The notes beneath the pieces were generated by a model. The model saw nothing but the letters and a program-made list of their open reading frames with translations, had not been told where the DNA came from and ran no database searches. A DNA stretch of 64,000 bases from Methanoculleus sp. Lineage in GTDB: Archaea > Halobacteriota > Methanomicrobia > Methanomicrobiales > Methanoculleaceae. Position 1 is the first letter of the stretch. Each line of letters begins with the position of its first letter. The translations under genes and the position numbers were made by a program. Shown here one piece after another: positions 16,584 through 24,712 of this stretch. Location: the NCBI RefSeq assembly GCF_020696975.1, contig NZ_JAJGBK010000032.1, positions 1-64,000 of the forward strand, in the 5' to 3' direction.

Positions 16584-18983
16584 ATGGTTCAGCCTTTGGA
16601 TATTGGAGAGTACCGGAACGTCTACGAGCCGGGAAGAGTCGAGTGCGCCAGCACCGGGGAGATGCGGCCGCTCGAAGAGATCATCGGCCAGGAACGGGCG
16701 CTCAGGGCGCTGCGGTTCGGGCTTGAGATCCGGGAGCCCGGGTTCAACGTCTACACCGCGGGCGCCCAGGGCACCGGACGGATGACCGCCGTCCGGAGTT
16801 TCCTCGACCAGCTCGCGAAGGGCAAACCCCGGGCGAGCGACTGGGTCTACGTCCACAACTTCGAGAACCAGTACGAGCCCAATGCCATCGCCCTCCCGGC
16901 GGGGAGAGGGCCCCGGTTCCGGGAGGAGATGAAACGCTTCATCGAGGAGGCCCGGCAGGCGCTTCCCCGGTCGTTCGAGAGCGAGGAGTACGCCAAACGG
17001 CGGGACGAGACCCTCCAGTCGCTCCAGGAGAGGAGGACCGATCTCATCGCCCGGATCAACCAGCGCGCTCAGGAAGCGGGGTTCGTCATCCAGATGAGCC
17101 CGATCGGCCTGCTGACCATCCCGGTCGTCAACGGGCAGCCGGTCCCCGACGAGGAGTTCATCAACCTCCCCGACGAGGTGCGGACAGAGATCCTGCGGCG
17201 GCGGGATGCCCTCAACACCGAACTGCGCAGCGTACTCCGGCAGGTGCAGGACGTCGAACGGCAGGGGGCCGAGGCGGTCAAGAACTTAAACCACGATATC
17301 GCCCTCTACGCGATCGGCAACCTCGTCGCCGAACTCAAGGAGAAGTATGCCGACGTCCCGGAGGTCCCCGAGTACATCGATGCCGTCCAGAACGATATCC
17401 TCGATAACCTCCAGACCTTTCTCGGGGTCCCCGAACAGCCGGGCGCCCCGCCCCAGTTCCAGGCCTTCATCCGGGAACTCCCATTCCGGAAGTACGACGT
17501 GAACGTCGTCGTGGACAACGCCGACGCCGGGGGTGCCCCGGTGATCGTCGAGCAGAACCCCACGTTCCAGAATCTCCTCGGCAAGATCGAGAAGGAGGTC
17601 CAGTTCGGTATCTTCACGACCGACTTTACGATGATCCGGCCGGGCTCGCTGCACAAAGCCAACGGCGGCTATCTGGTCATCAACGTCGAAGACCTCCTGA
17701 GGGCGCCCCTATCCTGGGACGGGCTCAAGACGGCCTTAAAGACCGGAAAAGCCGTAATCGAGGAGCCGGGGGAGCGGATGGGTTTCATCACGGCAAAGAC
17801 CATCAAGCCTGAAGCGATCCCCCTCGATATCAAGGTGGCCCTCATCGGGACCCCGATGCTCTACCACCTCCTCTACCAGTATGACCCCGACTTCAAGGAA
17901 CTCTTCAAGGTCAAGGCCGACTTCGACACCGTGATGGAGCGAAACGACGAGAACGCCGGGAAATACGCCGACTTCATGTGCAACCTCGTCCGGGAGGAGA
18001 ACCTCCGGCACCTGGACCGGGAGGCGATCGCCCGGGTGATCGAGTACGGGTCACGGCTCGCCGCGGATAAGGAGAAACTCTCGACCCAGTTTGCGGCGGT
18101 CGCGGACCTCATCCGGGAGGCGAACTTCTACGCCGCGAGCGACGGGGCGGAGATGATCGAAAAGCAGCATGTCATGAAGGCGATCGAGGAGAAGGTCTAC
18201 CGCTCGAACCTGATCCAGAAGAAGATCGAGGAGTACATCCAGCGGGAGATCTTCCTCATCGATACCGAGGGCGAGAAGGTCGGCCAGGTGAACGGCCTCT
18301 CGGTCATCGGGCTCGGGGACTTCGCCTTCGGCCGGCCGTCGAAGGTGACCGCGAGCATCGGGGTCGGCCGCGAGGGGATCATGGATATTGAGCGGGAAGC
18401 GGCGCTCGGCGGACCGATCCACACCAAGGGTGTCCTGATCATCAACGGCTACCTCAACAACAACTACGCGCGGGACAAACCCCTCTCCCTCTCGGCCCGG
18501 CTCGTCTTCGAGCAGAGCTACGAGGGGATCGAGGGCGACTCGGCATCGAGCACCGAACTCTACGCCCTCCTCTCGGCGCTCTCGGGCCTCCCCTTGAAAC
18601 AGTACCTCGCCGTCACGGGCTCCGTGAACCAGAAAGGGGAGGTCCAGGCGATCGGGGGCGTGAACGAGAAACTGGAAGGGTTCTACGAGGTTTGCAAAGC
18701 AAAAGGGCTCAACGGGAACCAGGGCGCCCTGATCCCGGCAAGCAACGTCCAGAACCTGATGCTCAAAGAGGAGATCGTCGAGGCGGCGAAGGCCGGGAAG
18801 TTCCGGATCTACCCGGTGCGGACGATCGACGAGGGGATCGAGGTCCTGACGGGTGTCCCGGCGGGCAGGCGGCGGGAGGACGGGACCTACGAGGAGGGGA
18901 CGGTGAACTACCTGGTGGACCGGCAGCTCCGCGAGATGGCGGAGACGATGCGCGGGTTCCAGCCGACGATGGCAGCGAAGTGA
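16584..18983 (+). CDS. LonC-type ATP-dependent/AAA+ Lon family protease
   Basis: 799 residues from ATG 16584, with GGTGA just upstream. The N-terminal AAA-like region has a degenerate Walker A (GAQGTGRM, Arg replacing the usual Lys) and a long helical insertion (about residues 120-270). The C-terminal Lon protease domain has the catalytic Ser in [15 protein letters not shown] and the Lys in [14 protein letters not shown]. The layout matches the LonC subgroup, whose ATP dependence is weak. Cytoplasmic proteolysis is expected; no membrane segment is present. It is divergent from the NifX operon and followed by a cysteine desulfurase 6 bases later. Confidence 0.85.
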   Translation: MVQPLDIGEYRNVYEPGRVECASTGEMRPLEEIIGQERALRALRFGLEIREPGFNVYTAGAQGTGRMTAVRSFLDQLAKGKPRASDWVYVHNFENQYEPNAIALPAGRGPRFREEMKRFIEEARQALPRSFESEEYAKRRDETLQSLQERRTDLIARINQRAQEAGFVIQMSPIGLLTIPVVNGQPVPDEEFINLPDEVRTEILRRRDALNTELRSVLRQVQDVERQGAEAVKNLNHDIALYAIGNLVAELKEKYADVPEVPEYIDAVQNDILDNLQTFLGVPEQPGAPPQFQAFIRELPFRKYDVNVVVDNADAGGAPVIVEQNPTFQNLLGKIEKEVQFGIFTTDFTMIRPGSLHKANGGYLVINVEDLLRAPLSWDGLKTALKTGKAVIEEPGERMGFITAKTIKPEAIPLDIKVALIGTPMLYHLLYQYDPDFKELFKVKADFDTVMERNDENAGKYADFMCNLVREENLRHLDREAIARVIEYGSRLAADKEKLSTQFAAVADLIREANFYAASDGAEMIEKQHVMKAIEEKVYRSNLIQKKIEEYIQREIFLIDTEGEKVGQVNGLSVIGLGDFAFGRPSKVTASIGVGREGIMDIEREAALGGPIHTKGVLIINGYLNNNYARDKPLSLSARLVFEQSYEGIEGDSASSTELYALLSALSGLPLKQYLAVTGSVNQKGEVQAIGGVNEKLEGFYEVCKAKGLNGNQGALIPASNVQNLMLKEEIVEAAKAGKFRIYPVRTIDEGIEVLTGVPAGRRREDGTYEEGTVNYLVDRQLREMAETMRGFQPTMAAK

Positions 18984-18988
18984 CCCTG

Positions 18989-20161
18989 ATGGAGAGGCGA
19001 CGAACGGTCTACATGGACCATGCGGCGACGACGCCGACGCGGCCGGAGGTCGCCCGGGCGATGCTCCCCTACTTCTCGGAGCGGTTCGGGAACCCCTCCT
19101 CGCTCTATTCCCTCGCCCGCGAGGCGAAGGAGGCGATCGAGGAGGCACGCCAAAGGGTGGCGGAGGCGATCGGCGCAAACCCCGAGGAGATCTACTTCAC
19201 GTCCGGGGGGACGGAGGCCGATAACTGGGCGATCAAGGGAGTGGCGGCGGCGAACAAAAAGAAGGGCGACCACATCGTCACCTCCGCGATCGAGCACCAC
19301 GCCGTCCTCCACCCCTGCCAGGCTCTCGAGAAGCAGGGCTACCGGGTCACCTATCTGCCCGTCGACGAGTTCGGCCGGGTGGACCCGGGCTCGGTCGAGG
19401 AGGCGATCGACGACAAGACCATCCTCGTCTCGGTGATGGCCGCAAACAACGAGATCGGGGCGATCCAGCCCGTGGCGGCGATCAGCAAGGTCGCCCGCGA
19501 CCACAAGATCCCGTTCCATACCGACGCTGTCCAGGCGATCGGGGCCTTCCCGGTGGATGTGGGCGATATGGGAGCCGACCTCCTCGCCCTCTCGGCCCAT
19601 AAGTTCGGCGGCCCGAAGGGGATCGGAGCGCTCTATATCCGGCGGGGGACCCGGATCGGGACGTTCATGGACGGGGGGGCGCAGGAGCGGGGCCGCCGGG
19701 CCGGGACCGAGAACGTTCCCGGCATCGTGGGGCTCGGGAAGGCGATCGAGCTTGCGGTCGCCGAGATGCCGGAGAAGGCCCCCCGGCTCGCCGCAATGCG
19801 CGATCGGCTGATCCGGGAGATCCTGGAGGCGATCCCCGATACCCGATTAAACGGCCACCCGACCGAGCGGCTCCCGAACAACGTCAACGTCGCGTTCCGC
19901 TACGTCGAGGGCGAGTCGATCCTCCTCATGCTCGACGCGTTCGGGATCGCCGCCTCGACCGGGAGCGCCTGTACTTCGGCGTCGCTTGAGCCCTCGCACG
20001 TCCTCACGGCCTGCGGCCTCCCCCCCGAACACGCCCACGGCTCGCTCCGGCTGACCCTCGGGTCGCGGAACACCGAGGAGGACGTGGACTATGTTCTTTC
20101 CGTCCTCCCCGGGGTGATCGAGCGCCTGCGGGCGATGTCGCCGCTCCGGGGGGAGGCGTGA
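18989..20161 (+). CDS. Cysteine desulfurase (NifS/IscS family)
   Basis: 390 residues from ATG 18989; a second ATG in [13 protein letters not shown] is possible. It is a PLP enzyme that removes sulfur from cysteine for Fe-S cluster and thiolation pathways. Seen: N-terminal MDHAATTP, the internal [14 protein letters not shown], the PLP lysine in [17 protein letters not shown], and the catalytic loop [17 protein letters not shown]. It begins 6 bases after the LonC stop and abuts the next gene, so all three are probably one operon. The nearby Fe-S ATPases and NifX proteins fit with a local Fe-S supply function. Confidence 0.9.
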   Translation: MERRRTVYMDHAATTPTRPEVARAMLPYFSERFGNPSSLYSLAREAKEAIEEARQRVAEAIGANPEEIYFTSGGTEADNWAIKGVAAANKKKGDHIVTSAIEHHAVLHPCQALEKQGYRVTYLPVDEFGRVDPGSVEEAIDDKTILVSVMAANNEIGAIQPVAAISKVARDHKIPFHTDAVQAIGAFPVDVGDMGADLLALSAHKFGGPKGIGALYIRRGTRIGTFMDGGAQERGRRAGTENVPGIVGLGKAIELAVAEMPEKAPRLAAMRDRLIREILEAIPDTRLNGHPTERLPNNVNVAFRYVEGESILLMLDAFGIAASTGSACTSASLEPSHVLTACGLPPEHAHGSLRLTLGSRNTEEDVDYVLSVLPGVIERLRAMSPLRGEA

Positions 20162-21508
20162 ATGGCCGGGATCTTCCGGGCCTACGACATCCGGGGGCGC
20201 TACCCGGACGAACTCGATGAGGCGACGGCAAAGCGGATCGGGAACGCCTTCGTCCGGCTCCTTGCGGCGGAGCAGGTCGTCGTCGGGCGGGACATGCGCC
20301 CCTCGTCGGCGTCGCTCGCCCGGGCGTTCGTCGAGGGCGCGGTCGGGGCCGGGGCGGAGGTTGCCGATATCGGGATGGTGAGCACCCCGCTCCTCAACTA
20401 TGCCATCGCCGCCGGGGGGTTCGACGGCGGGGCGATGGTGACGGCTTCCCACCTCCCGGGAGAGATGAACGGGTTCAAACTCGCCCGCGAGAACGCCATC
20501 CCCCTCTCCGGCGACCGGGACCTGCCGCTCCTGGAGACACGGGTCGGGGAGGAGCCGGCAGCCCGTGCCGGCGGGTCCTGCCGCAGGATCGATATGCTCG
20601 AGCCCTATATCGGGAAGGTGGCCGGGTTTCTCCGGGCCCCAAAACCCCTCAAGATCGTCGTGGACGCAGGCAACGGGATGGTCGGGCCGGAGGTCCCCCG
20701 GCTCTTCGAGCGGGTGCCGGCATGGCGGCTCGTGCCGATGTACCTGGAGCCCGACGGGCGGTTCCCCCACCACCACGCGAACCCGCTCGACCCGGAGACG
20801 ACCCGGGACCTCCAGGACCGGGTTGTGGCGGAGGGCGCGGACTTCGGGGTGGCGTTCGACGGCGACGGCGACCGGTGCGGGTTCATCGACGAGCGGGGCG
20901 AACGCGTCCGGGAGGACCTGGTGACGGCGCTGATTGCGGAGTTCCTGCTCCTGGAGGTTGCGGGGGCGACGATCCTCTACGACCTGCGGTCGAGCCGGGC
21001 GGTCGTCGAGACGATTGAGAAGGCCGGAGGCCGGGCCGTCCGCTCACGGGTGGGCCACGCCTTCATCAAGGCGCTGATGCGGGAAGAGAACGCGCTGTTT
21101 GCCGGGGAACTCTCCGGGCACTACTACTACCGGGATATGGGGTTCACCGACAACGGGCTTCTGACGCTGGTCTATATCGCGAACATCCTCGCGGCGAGCG
21201 GCCGGACCCTCTCCGAACTCATCCGGCCCCTCGACCGCTACCCCTCGACCGGGGAGATCAACCTCCGGGTGAGCGATACGGCGGCGGTGCTCGCGGTGCT
21301 TGCGGCGCGCTACCGGGACGCGGACCTCGACCACCTCGACGGGCTGACGGCGGGTTATTCCGACTGGTGGTTCAATATCCGCCCTTCCCAGACCGAGCCG
21401 GTGGTGCGGCTGAACCTGGAGGCGGAAAGAAAGGAGCTCCTGGACGAGAAGGCGCAGGAGGTGCTCGCGGTCATCCGGACGGCCGACCCGGCGGCGCGGG
21501 AGGTGTAG
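20162..21508 (+). CDS. Phosphohexomutase (phosphomannomutase/phosphoglucomutase family)
   Basis: 448 residues, ATG immediately after the preceding TGA. Domain signatures in order: FRAYDIRG (N-terminal), the phosphoserine loop TASHLPGEMNGFK (Leu in place of the usual Asn), the metal loop FDGDGDRCGF, the sugar-binding GELSGHYYYRD, and the phosphate-binding RPSQTEPVVRLNLEA. It interconverts hexose 1- and 6-phosphates for nucleotide-sugar and glycan synthesis; mannose versus glucose preference is unclear. Confidence 0.85.
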   Translation: MAGIFRAYDIRGRYPDELDEATAKRIGNAFVRLLAAEQVVVGRDMRPSSASLARAFVEGAVGAGAEVADIGMVSTPLLNYAIAAGGFDGGAMVTASHLPGEMNGFKLARENAIPLSGDRDLPLLETRVGEEPAARAGGSCRRIDMLEPYIGKVAGFLRAPKPLKIVVDAGNGMVGPEVPRLFERVPAWRLVPMYLEPDGRFPHHHANPLDPETTRDLQDRVVAEGADFGVAFDGDGDRCGFIDERGERVREDLVTALIAEFLLLEVAGATILYDLRSSRAVVETIEKAGGRAVRSRVGHAFIKALMREENALFAGELSGHYYYRDMGFTDNGLLTLVYIANILAASGRTLSELIRPLDRYPSTGEINLRVSDTAAVLAVLAARYRDADLDHLDGLTAGYSDWWFNIRPSQTEPVVRLNLEAERKELLDEKAQEVLAVIRTADPAAREV

Positions 21509-21661
21509 GGCGGAAGAATCGCAGGACGGGCGCGGATTGGTGCGCACAACGTATTTAACGTTCAAGGAAGATGTTTATGTGCACCGTGATCTGCACGGAT
21601 CCCGGGAACGGCACGGGTTACTGTGATTCCGGGATCTCGGCGGGTCAGGACGCTTATTCAG

Positions 21662-21736
21662 GGGCCCGTAGCTTAGTCCGGTTAGAGCGCTCGGCTCATA
21701 ACCGAGCGGTCGTGGGTTCGAATCCCTCCGGGCCCA
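21662..21736 (+). tRNA. tRNA with CAT anticodon (elongator Met or Ile2)
   Basis: A 75-base cloverleaf: acceptor GGGCCCG pairs with CGGGCCC, discriminator A at 21736. D-arm TAGCTTAGTCCGGTTAGAGC; anticodon stem CTCGG/CCGAG with loop CTCATAA; T-arm GTGGGTTCGAATCCCTC. No intron and no encoded CCA. A CAT anticodon may be elongator Met or an agmatidine-modified Ile2; sequence alone does not settle it here. It marks the left border of the accessory island. Confidence 0.93.
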
Positions 21737-22124
21737 TGTTTTTCCAGAATATCATCGTGATGACCGGCCGGGCTCCATTTCTGGACCGCCATCAGATCGA
21801 GGCGTATTCGTGCCGCTTCACTGTCGAGCATGAACGCATACCCCTTCCGCCCAGGCTTACACTCTTGCCTGTTTTGACCGGGGGCCGCTCTTTGCTCGCA
21901 TCTTGTCCGCTGTTATGACGGTTACGGGTCTGCGCTTGCGGAATATGGATTCGTCCGGCATCCACTCAGTCTTTCAAGGGCAGCAGGGTTGATCGGTCCT
22001 CCACCAGACCCGAATGAGCCTTCAGGATGTTACGCAGCATCGCCGGCAGAAGATATTTGGCGATGGAGAAGGAAGGAACTATCAGAGACATAAGGCCGCG
22101 AGCAGAAAAGAGTGAGGTGCCGCT
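21737..22124. other. Non-coding gap downstream of tRNA
   Basis: 388 bases with no convincing gene on either strand. A minus-strand fragment ending in GLVEDRSTLLPLKD (stop near 21966) reads protein-like over about 40 residues but has no clear family or promoter. It could be a remnant. Base composition is lower in GC than the flanking operons. Confidence 0.35.
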
Positions 22125-22445
22125 ATGACCACTGCCCCGAAACCGATGAAGAAGACGCCGTCCGTCGTCAGGCTTGAGGAAGTGCTGCCGGTACTCCGGG
22201 AGCGGTTCGGCGTGGAAAAGATCGGGGTCTTCGGGTCCACCGCCCGCGGCGAGGAGCGGTCCGACAGTGATGTGGACGTTCTGGTCGAACTCTCGCCGGG
22301 CCATCTCACGTTCCGAAACTTCATGGCGCTCGCCGACTTTCTGGAGGAGTTATACGGGCGAAGAGTTGATCTCGTCACCGTCGGAGGACTGGACCCGCTT
22401 ATCCGGCAGGATGTGGAGAGTGAGGTGGTCTGGTGTGAAGCGTAA
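22125..22445 (+). CDS. MNT-type nucleotidyltransferase antitoxin (MntA-like)
   Basis: 106 residues, ATG with GAGGTG upstream. The motif GVFGSTARGEERSDSDVDVL gives GSx10DxD, and VDLVTVGGL supplies the third acidic position. In HEPN-MNT modules this protein inactivates the HepT RNase by AMPylation. The following frame, starting within its last codons (GTG 22435), encodes only a 37-residue stump of a HepT-like protein, so the module is broken. Confidence 0.8.
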   Translation: MTTAPKPMKKTPSVVRLEEVLPVLRERFGVEKIGVFGSTARGEERSDSDVDVLVELSPGHLTFRNFMALADFLEELYGRRVDLVTVGGLDPLIRQDVESEVVWCEA

Positions 22446-22548
22446 CTCCGTCTATCTCGCCCACATCCTGCAGGAGATGGAGTTTATCGAGACCAACTTC
22501 TCCAACCGGCCCTTCGAGGGTTTGAATCCGGACGCATTCGGTTTTTGA
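22435..22548 (+). pseudogene. Truncated HepT-like (HEPN/DUF86) remnant
   Basis: From GTG 22435, overlapping the MNT stop, 37 codons read VKRNSVYLAHILQEMEFIET and continue to FEGLNPDAFGF-stop. The start matches the N-terminus of HepT proteins (SVYLxHI...), but the catalytic R-x4-H region (normally near residue 90) is absent. The sequence after the stop runs straight into the DUF134 3' end, which suggests a deletion junction. Confidence 0.6.
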
Positions 22549-22580
22549 GGAAAAACGCGGAGCCGACGCCCCCATCGCCA

Positions 22581-22955
22581 TCAGGTCGCCGGGCCGGCGG
22601 GGGCATCCTCATCCTCGGGACACCCCGCTTCCTCCCGGCGGCCGCACCCGGCGATCCGGATCGTCTTCCCGTGGACCAGGGCGTCCGCGACCTTTGCCCG
22701 CGCCTCGTGGAGGTCGCGCCAGAGGGTCTTTCGGGAGACGCCGAGGGCGACGGCGGCCTCCTCCTGCTCGAGCCCCTGGAGGTCGACGAGCCGCAGGGCC
22801 TCCACCTCCTCGGGAAGGATGACGACGACCGCATCAGGCCTCCCGCAGAGGGGGCCGAAACAGCGGAACGCCTCCGGATCCCCGATCACCCGGCGGACCC
22901 GGGGCCGGCCCCGCCCGCGGCGGCAACGTCCCTCGCCGGGCTCGCTTGCATTCAT
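22581..22955 (-). CDS. DUF134 predicted DNA-binding protein
   Basis: 124 residues from ATG 22955 (MNASEPGEGRC). The family pattern is RGRPRVRRVI near the N-terminus, then CFGPLCG, then a sigma70-region-4-like helix-turn-helix: LEQEEAAVALGVSRKTLWRDL. DUF134 proteins commonly sit beside NifX-domain and DUF5320 genes in anaerobes, suggesting they regulate Fe-S/metal genes. Here it follows a DUF5320 gene and a palindrome shared with the NifX operon 6.8 kb away. The long Asp/Glu/Cys-containing tail is poorly conserved. Confidence 0.8.
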   Translation of the reverse strand: MNASEPGEGRCRRGRGRPRVRRVIGDPEAFRCFGPLCGRPDAVVVILPEEVEALRLVDLQGLEQEEAAVALGVSRKTLWRDLHEARAKVADALVHGKTIRIAGCGRREEAGCPEDEDAPAGPAT

Positions 22956-23018
22956 GCTATCATCCTGGAGAGAGATCCGTCTCGCGTGCAGATAGTGCCT
23001 TCGCTCCGGCACCGGCCG

Positions 23019-23210
23019 TCACCACCGGCCGCGTGCCCGGCCAAAACCGCGGCCGCATCCCCACGGGATACCGCCCCGGCCGACGCCGCGAAGCACCGGT
23101 GCGGGGGATTCGCCTTCCGCTCCCGGAGTTAGGGGGGAGACGCACCGGCCACGGCGGCCGCCCGTCATCGGGCCGCGACCGGCCGGTCCGGTTCCATCAA
23201 ATCCTGGCAT
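23019..23210 (-). CDS. DUF5320 domain small protein
   Basis: 63 residues. The start MPGFDGTGPAGRGPMTGGRR is diagnostic of DUF5320 proteins, which begin with a Gly-rich GDGTGPxGxGPMTG motif. GAGGTGAT lies six bases before the ATG. Two Cys residues (GRCVSP and WGCGRG). Its function is unknown, but the family accompanies NifX/MinD genes. Likely co-transcribed with DUF134, 63 bases downstream. Confidence 0.8.
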   Translation of the reverse strand: MPGFDGTGPAGRGPMTGGRRGRCVSPLTPGAEGESPAPVLRGVGRGGIPWGCGRGFGRARGRW

Positions 23211-23230
23211 GGTTGTATCACCTCAATTAT

Positions 23231-23247
23231 TACACATATGAGTAAAA
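23231..23247 (-). promoter_or_regulatory. Candidate operator: near-perfect palindrome TTACTCATATGTGTAA
   Basis: Read on the minus strand, the element is a 16-bp palindrome with seven of eight complementary pairs, 20-37 bases before the DUF5320 ATG and overlapping the promoter. The same sequence recurs at 16458 upstream of a NifX-type gene (15 of 17 bases). Autoregulation by DUF134 is a reasonable guess. Confidence 0.5.
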
Positions 23248-23282
23248 ATATTTGAAAGGATCAGATGCGGCAGAATATTATG

Positions 23283-23489
23283 TTATCCTTTGTTCATCTG
23301 CGCATAGTATTGCCGCGCCTCATTGAGCGAGAGGGTCTCCTCTTTCTCGACTTCTTCCATGTACTGCGCAACCCCACAGTTTTCGAGGAGTTCCTCAATT
23401 CTCTCGAAAGTCTCAATGTCGAGCACGACCCTGATCTTTCTGCCATCGTCGGTTACGATGTACTGCCGTTTGATACCAGTCGCCGTGAA
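23283..23489 (-). pseudogene. Antitoxin-like protein lacking a usable start codon
   Basis: 68 codons read (F)TATGIKRQYIVTDD, then VVLDIETFERIEELLEN and NEARQYYAQMNKG-stop. This matches small archaeal Phd/RelB-type antitoxins that begin with MxxxxIKRQYIV. The position expected to be ATG is TTC (23487-23489), although GGTGGGG lies at the right distance upstream. Further upstream an ATG overlaps the hepT stop, but an in-frame TAG interrupts after five codons. So the start appears to have been lost, unless an unusual codon is used. Confidence 0.5.
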
Positions 23490-23503
23490 CTACCCCACCC
23501 TGC

Positions 23504-23844
23504 TCATTCCACTTCCCGGATCATCGTTTTGACCGTATCTTCAAGGGGTCCGAGCCCCGTCTGGATGATATCCCAGAGGATTATCGGTTTCACCGAATAA
23601 TAAGAGTGGACACCGATATCCCGGAGCCCGGCGAACTTTCGCCACTCAATCTCCGGGGATCTGCGGTGATATCGGCAGGGATCTGCTTCACCGCTTCCCC
23701 GATGGTGATAAACCTGAGCACGACGGCATCAAGGCACATGGGATCGCCCGCAAACTCCTCAAACGTCCGGCCCCCTGCATAGGAGCGGATGGAGGCGATG
23801 GCATCACGGATATCCTCCAGATAGAGGAGGAGATCCCCAGGCAT
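23504..23844 (-). pseudogene. Frameshifted hepT (HEPN toxin, DUF86)
   Basis: From ATG 23844 the frame encodes MPGDLLLYLEDIRDAIASI and continues to AVKQIPADITADP, then leaves frame. Shifting at the GGGG tract 23655-23658 (one base missing) restores PEIEWRKFAGLRDIGVHSYY and a C-terminus ending at a TGA at 23504. The restored part carries the HEPN RNase motif R-x4-H-x-Y (RDIGVHSY), so the break removes the active site. It overlaps the MNT gene upstream by 41 bases. Confidence 0.7.
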
Positions 23845-24124
23845 AGACGACCTCACCCAGGACGGTCTCCCGGATCCGGGGCTTCAGGGTATCGGTGATG
23901 ACGAGGTCCGTCCTTCGTCCCAGGAGGTCCTCAAGGTAGAGTTTGAGGCCCATAAAGTGATCAAAGGTCTCCTCCCCCTCCCGGAACTCCACCAGGATAT
24001 CGATGTCGCTTGCCCCGGTGGCCTCGCCACGCACCACAGATCCGAAGATGCCGATACGGGCTACACCGTAGCGCTCCCGGATGGTGTGAAGGTTCTGCTG
24101 GATCTGGATGAGTGGATATACCAT
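23804..24124 (-). CDS. MNT-type nucleotidyltransferase antitoxin (MntA-like)
   Basis: 106 residues from ATG 24124 (MVYPLIQIQQNLHTI). The motif GIFGSVVRGEATGASDIDIL gives GSx10DxD and RTDLVITDTL the third acid. It is the first gene of a three-part module with the frameshifted hepT and the start-less antitoxin-like gene. The enzyme itself looks intact. Confidence 0.8.
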   Translation of the reverse strand: MVYPLIQIQQNLHTIRERYGVARIGIFGSVVRGEATGASDIDILVEFREGEETFDHFMGLKLYLEDLLGRRTDLVITDTLKPRIRETVLGEVVYAWGSPPLSGGYP

Positions 24125-24273
24125 TATTCTGTGATGCTGCATTTATCCACTTATATCCTCCGGCGCCAGGCAGAAAACGCCCGGATGAACCTTCATACGA
24201 CATCATGTATCAGAGTATGAACGTCAGTTTGATGCTGCCCGGGTCTGCTCGGGTCAACCCGGCGTCTGCCCAA

Positions 24274-24327
24274 TGGTCTAGCGGTATGACGTCGCCTATT
24301 CTGGCGACGTTACAACCAGTTAGACCA
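24274..24327. repeat. Inverted repeat of two tRNA 5'-half-like arms
   Basis: Left arm TGGTCTAGC-GGTATGACGTCGCC (24274-24296) and right arm GGCGACGTTACAACCAGTTAGACCA (24303-24327) are complementary over almost their whole length around a six-base loop, TATTCT. Each arm, read inward, has the order of a tRNA 5' half: U8/G9-like TG, D-arm GTCTAGC..GG, and the 5' anticodon stem. The innermost eight pairs (ACGTCGCC/GGCGACGT) are perfect. No T-arm or 3' acceptor follows, so it is not a complete tRNA on either strand. Confidence 0.7.
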
Positions 24328-24595
24328 TGGCGCTCGCATACTAGAATTGCCACATACAAGGTCCAATAGCCTTTCCAGGCCGATCCGGCCGTGTTCCCGG
24401 TTTCATGTTAGGCTCGTGCACCCTCGCCTATCCATGGCGGCGTCATAACCAGCTAGACCATATAAACTCACGCCCGAAATTGGCCGTATAAGCGGTCCGA
24501 TAGTCATTCCATCCAAGTTCTGGCCGGGCCCTCGATCCACGTGCCCACGTCATCTCTCCTCGCCTTACCAGGCGACGTCATAACCAGCTAGACCA
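24303..24595 (-). repeat. Array of tRNA-half-like elements with ~134-bp period
   Basis: Three copies of GGCGACGTCATAACCAGCTAG-type sequence on the plus strand (24303-24327, 24436-24460, 24571-24595), starting 133 and 135 bases apart. On the minus strand each reads TGGTCTAGCTGGTTATGAC, then a CGCC...GGCG hairpin with a changing 6-7 base loop (TGGTAA, ATGGATA, AGAATA). The right-most copy also has a 5' acceptor-like GGGCTCG. The spacers of the first two units are diverged but alignable (GGTCCAATAGCC versus GGTCCGATAGTC). The 588-bp gap 24125-24712 has no protein gene. It looks most like a tRNA-Val-type 5' half. Confidence 0.65.
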
Positions 24596-24679
24596 CGAGC
24601 CCATTACGCCCCACCGGGGGCACCAGCCCCACCCACTGAACTATTCGGAATCTCCGAACAGTTGCCCGGCCGGGGGACA

Positions 24680-24690
24680 ACCTATATCCC
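24680..24690 (+). promoter_or_regulatory. TATA box for a probably leaderless SulP transcript
   Basis: ACCTATATCCC lies about 25-33 bases before ATG 24713. That spacing would place transcription start at or next to the ATG, as is common for leaderless archaeal mRNAs. Confidence 0.45.
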
Positions 24691-24712
24691 GCACCCCACC
24701 CCCTCCCCGAGC

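Noticed and set aside
23489-23506. Pyrrolysine (TAG) readthrough in the antitoxin-like frame
   Set aside because: Pyrrolysine usage is not expected in this order, and the five-codon upstream piece is not conserved-looking; a lost start codon is simpler.
24540-24605. A complete tRNA gene at the right-most repeat
   Set aside because: The 5' acceptor, D-arm and anticodon hairpin are tRNA-like, but the loop has six bases and no T-arm or 3' acceptor follows in any plausible intron arrangement that I could draw.
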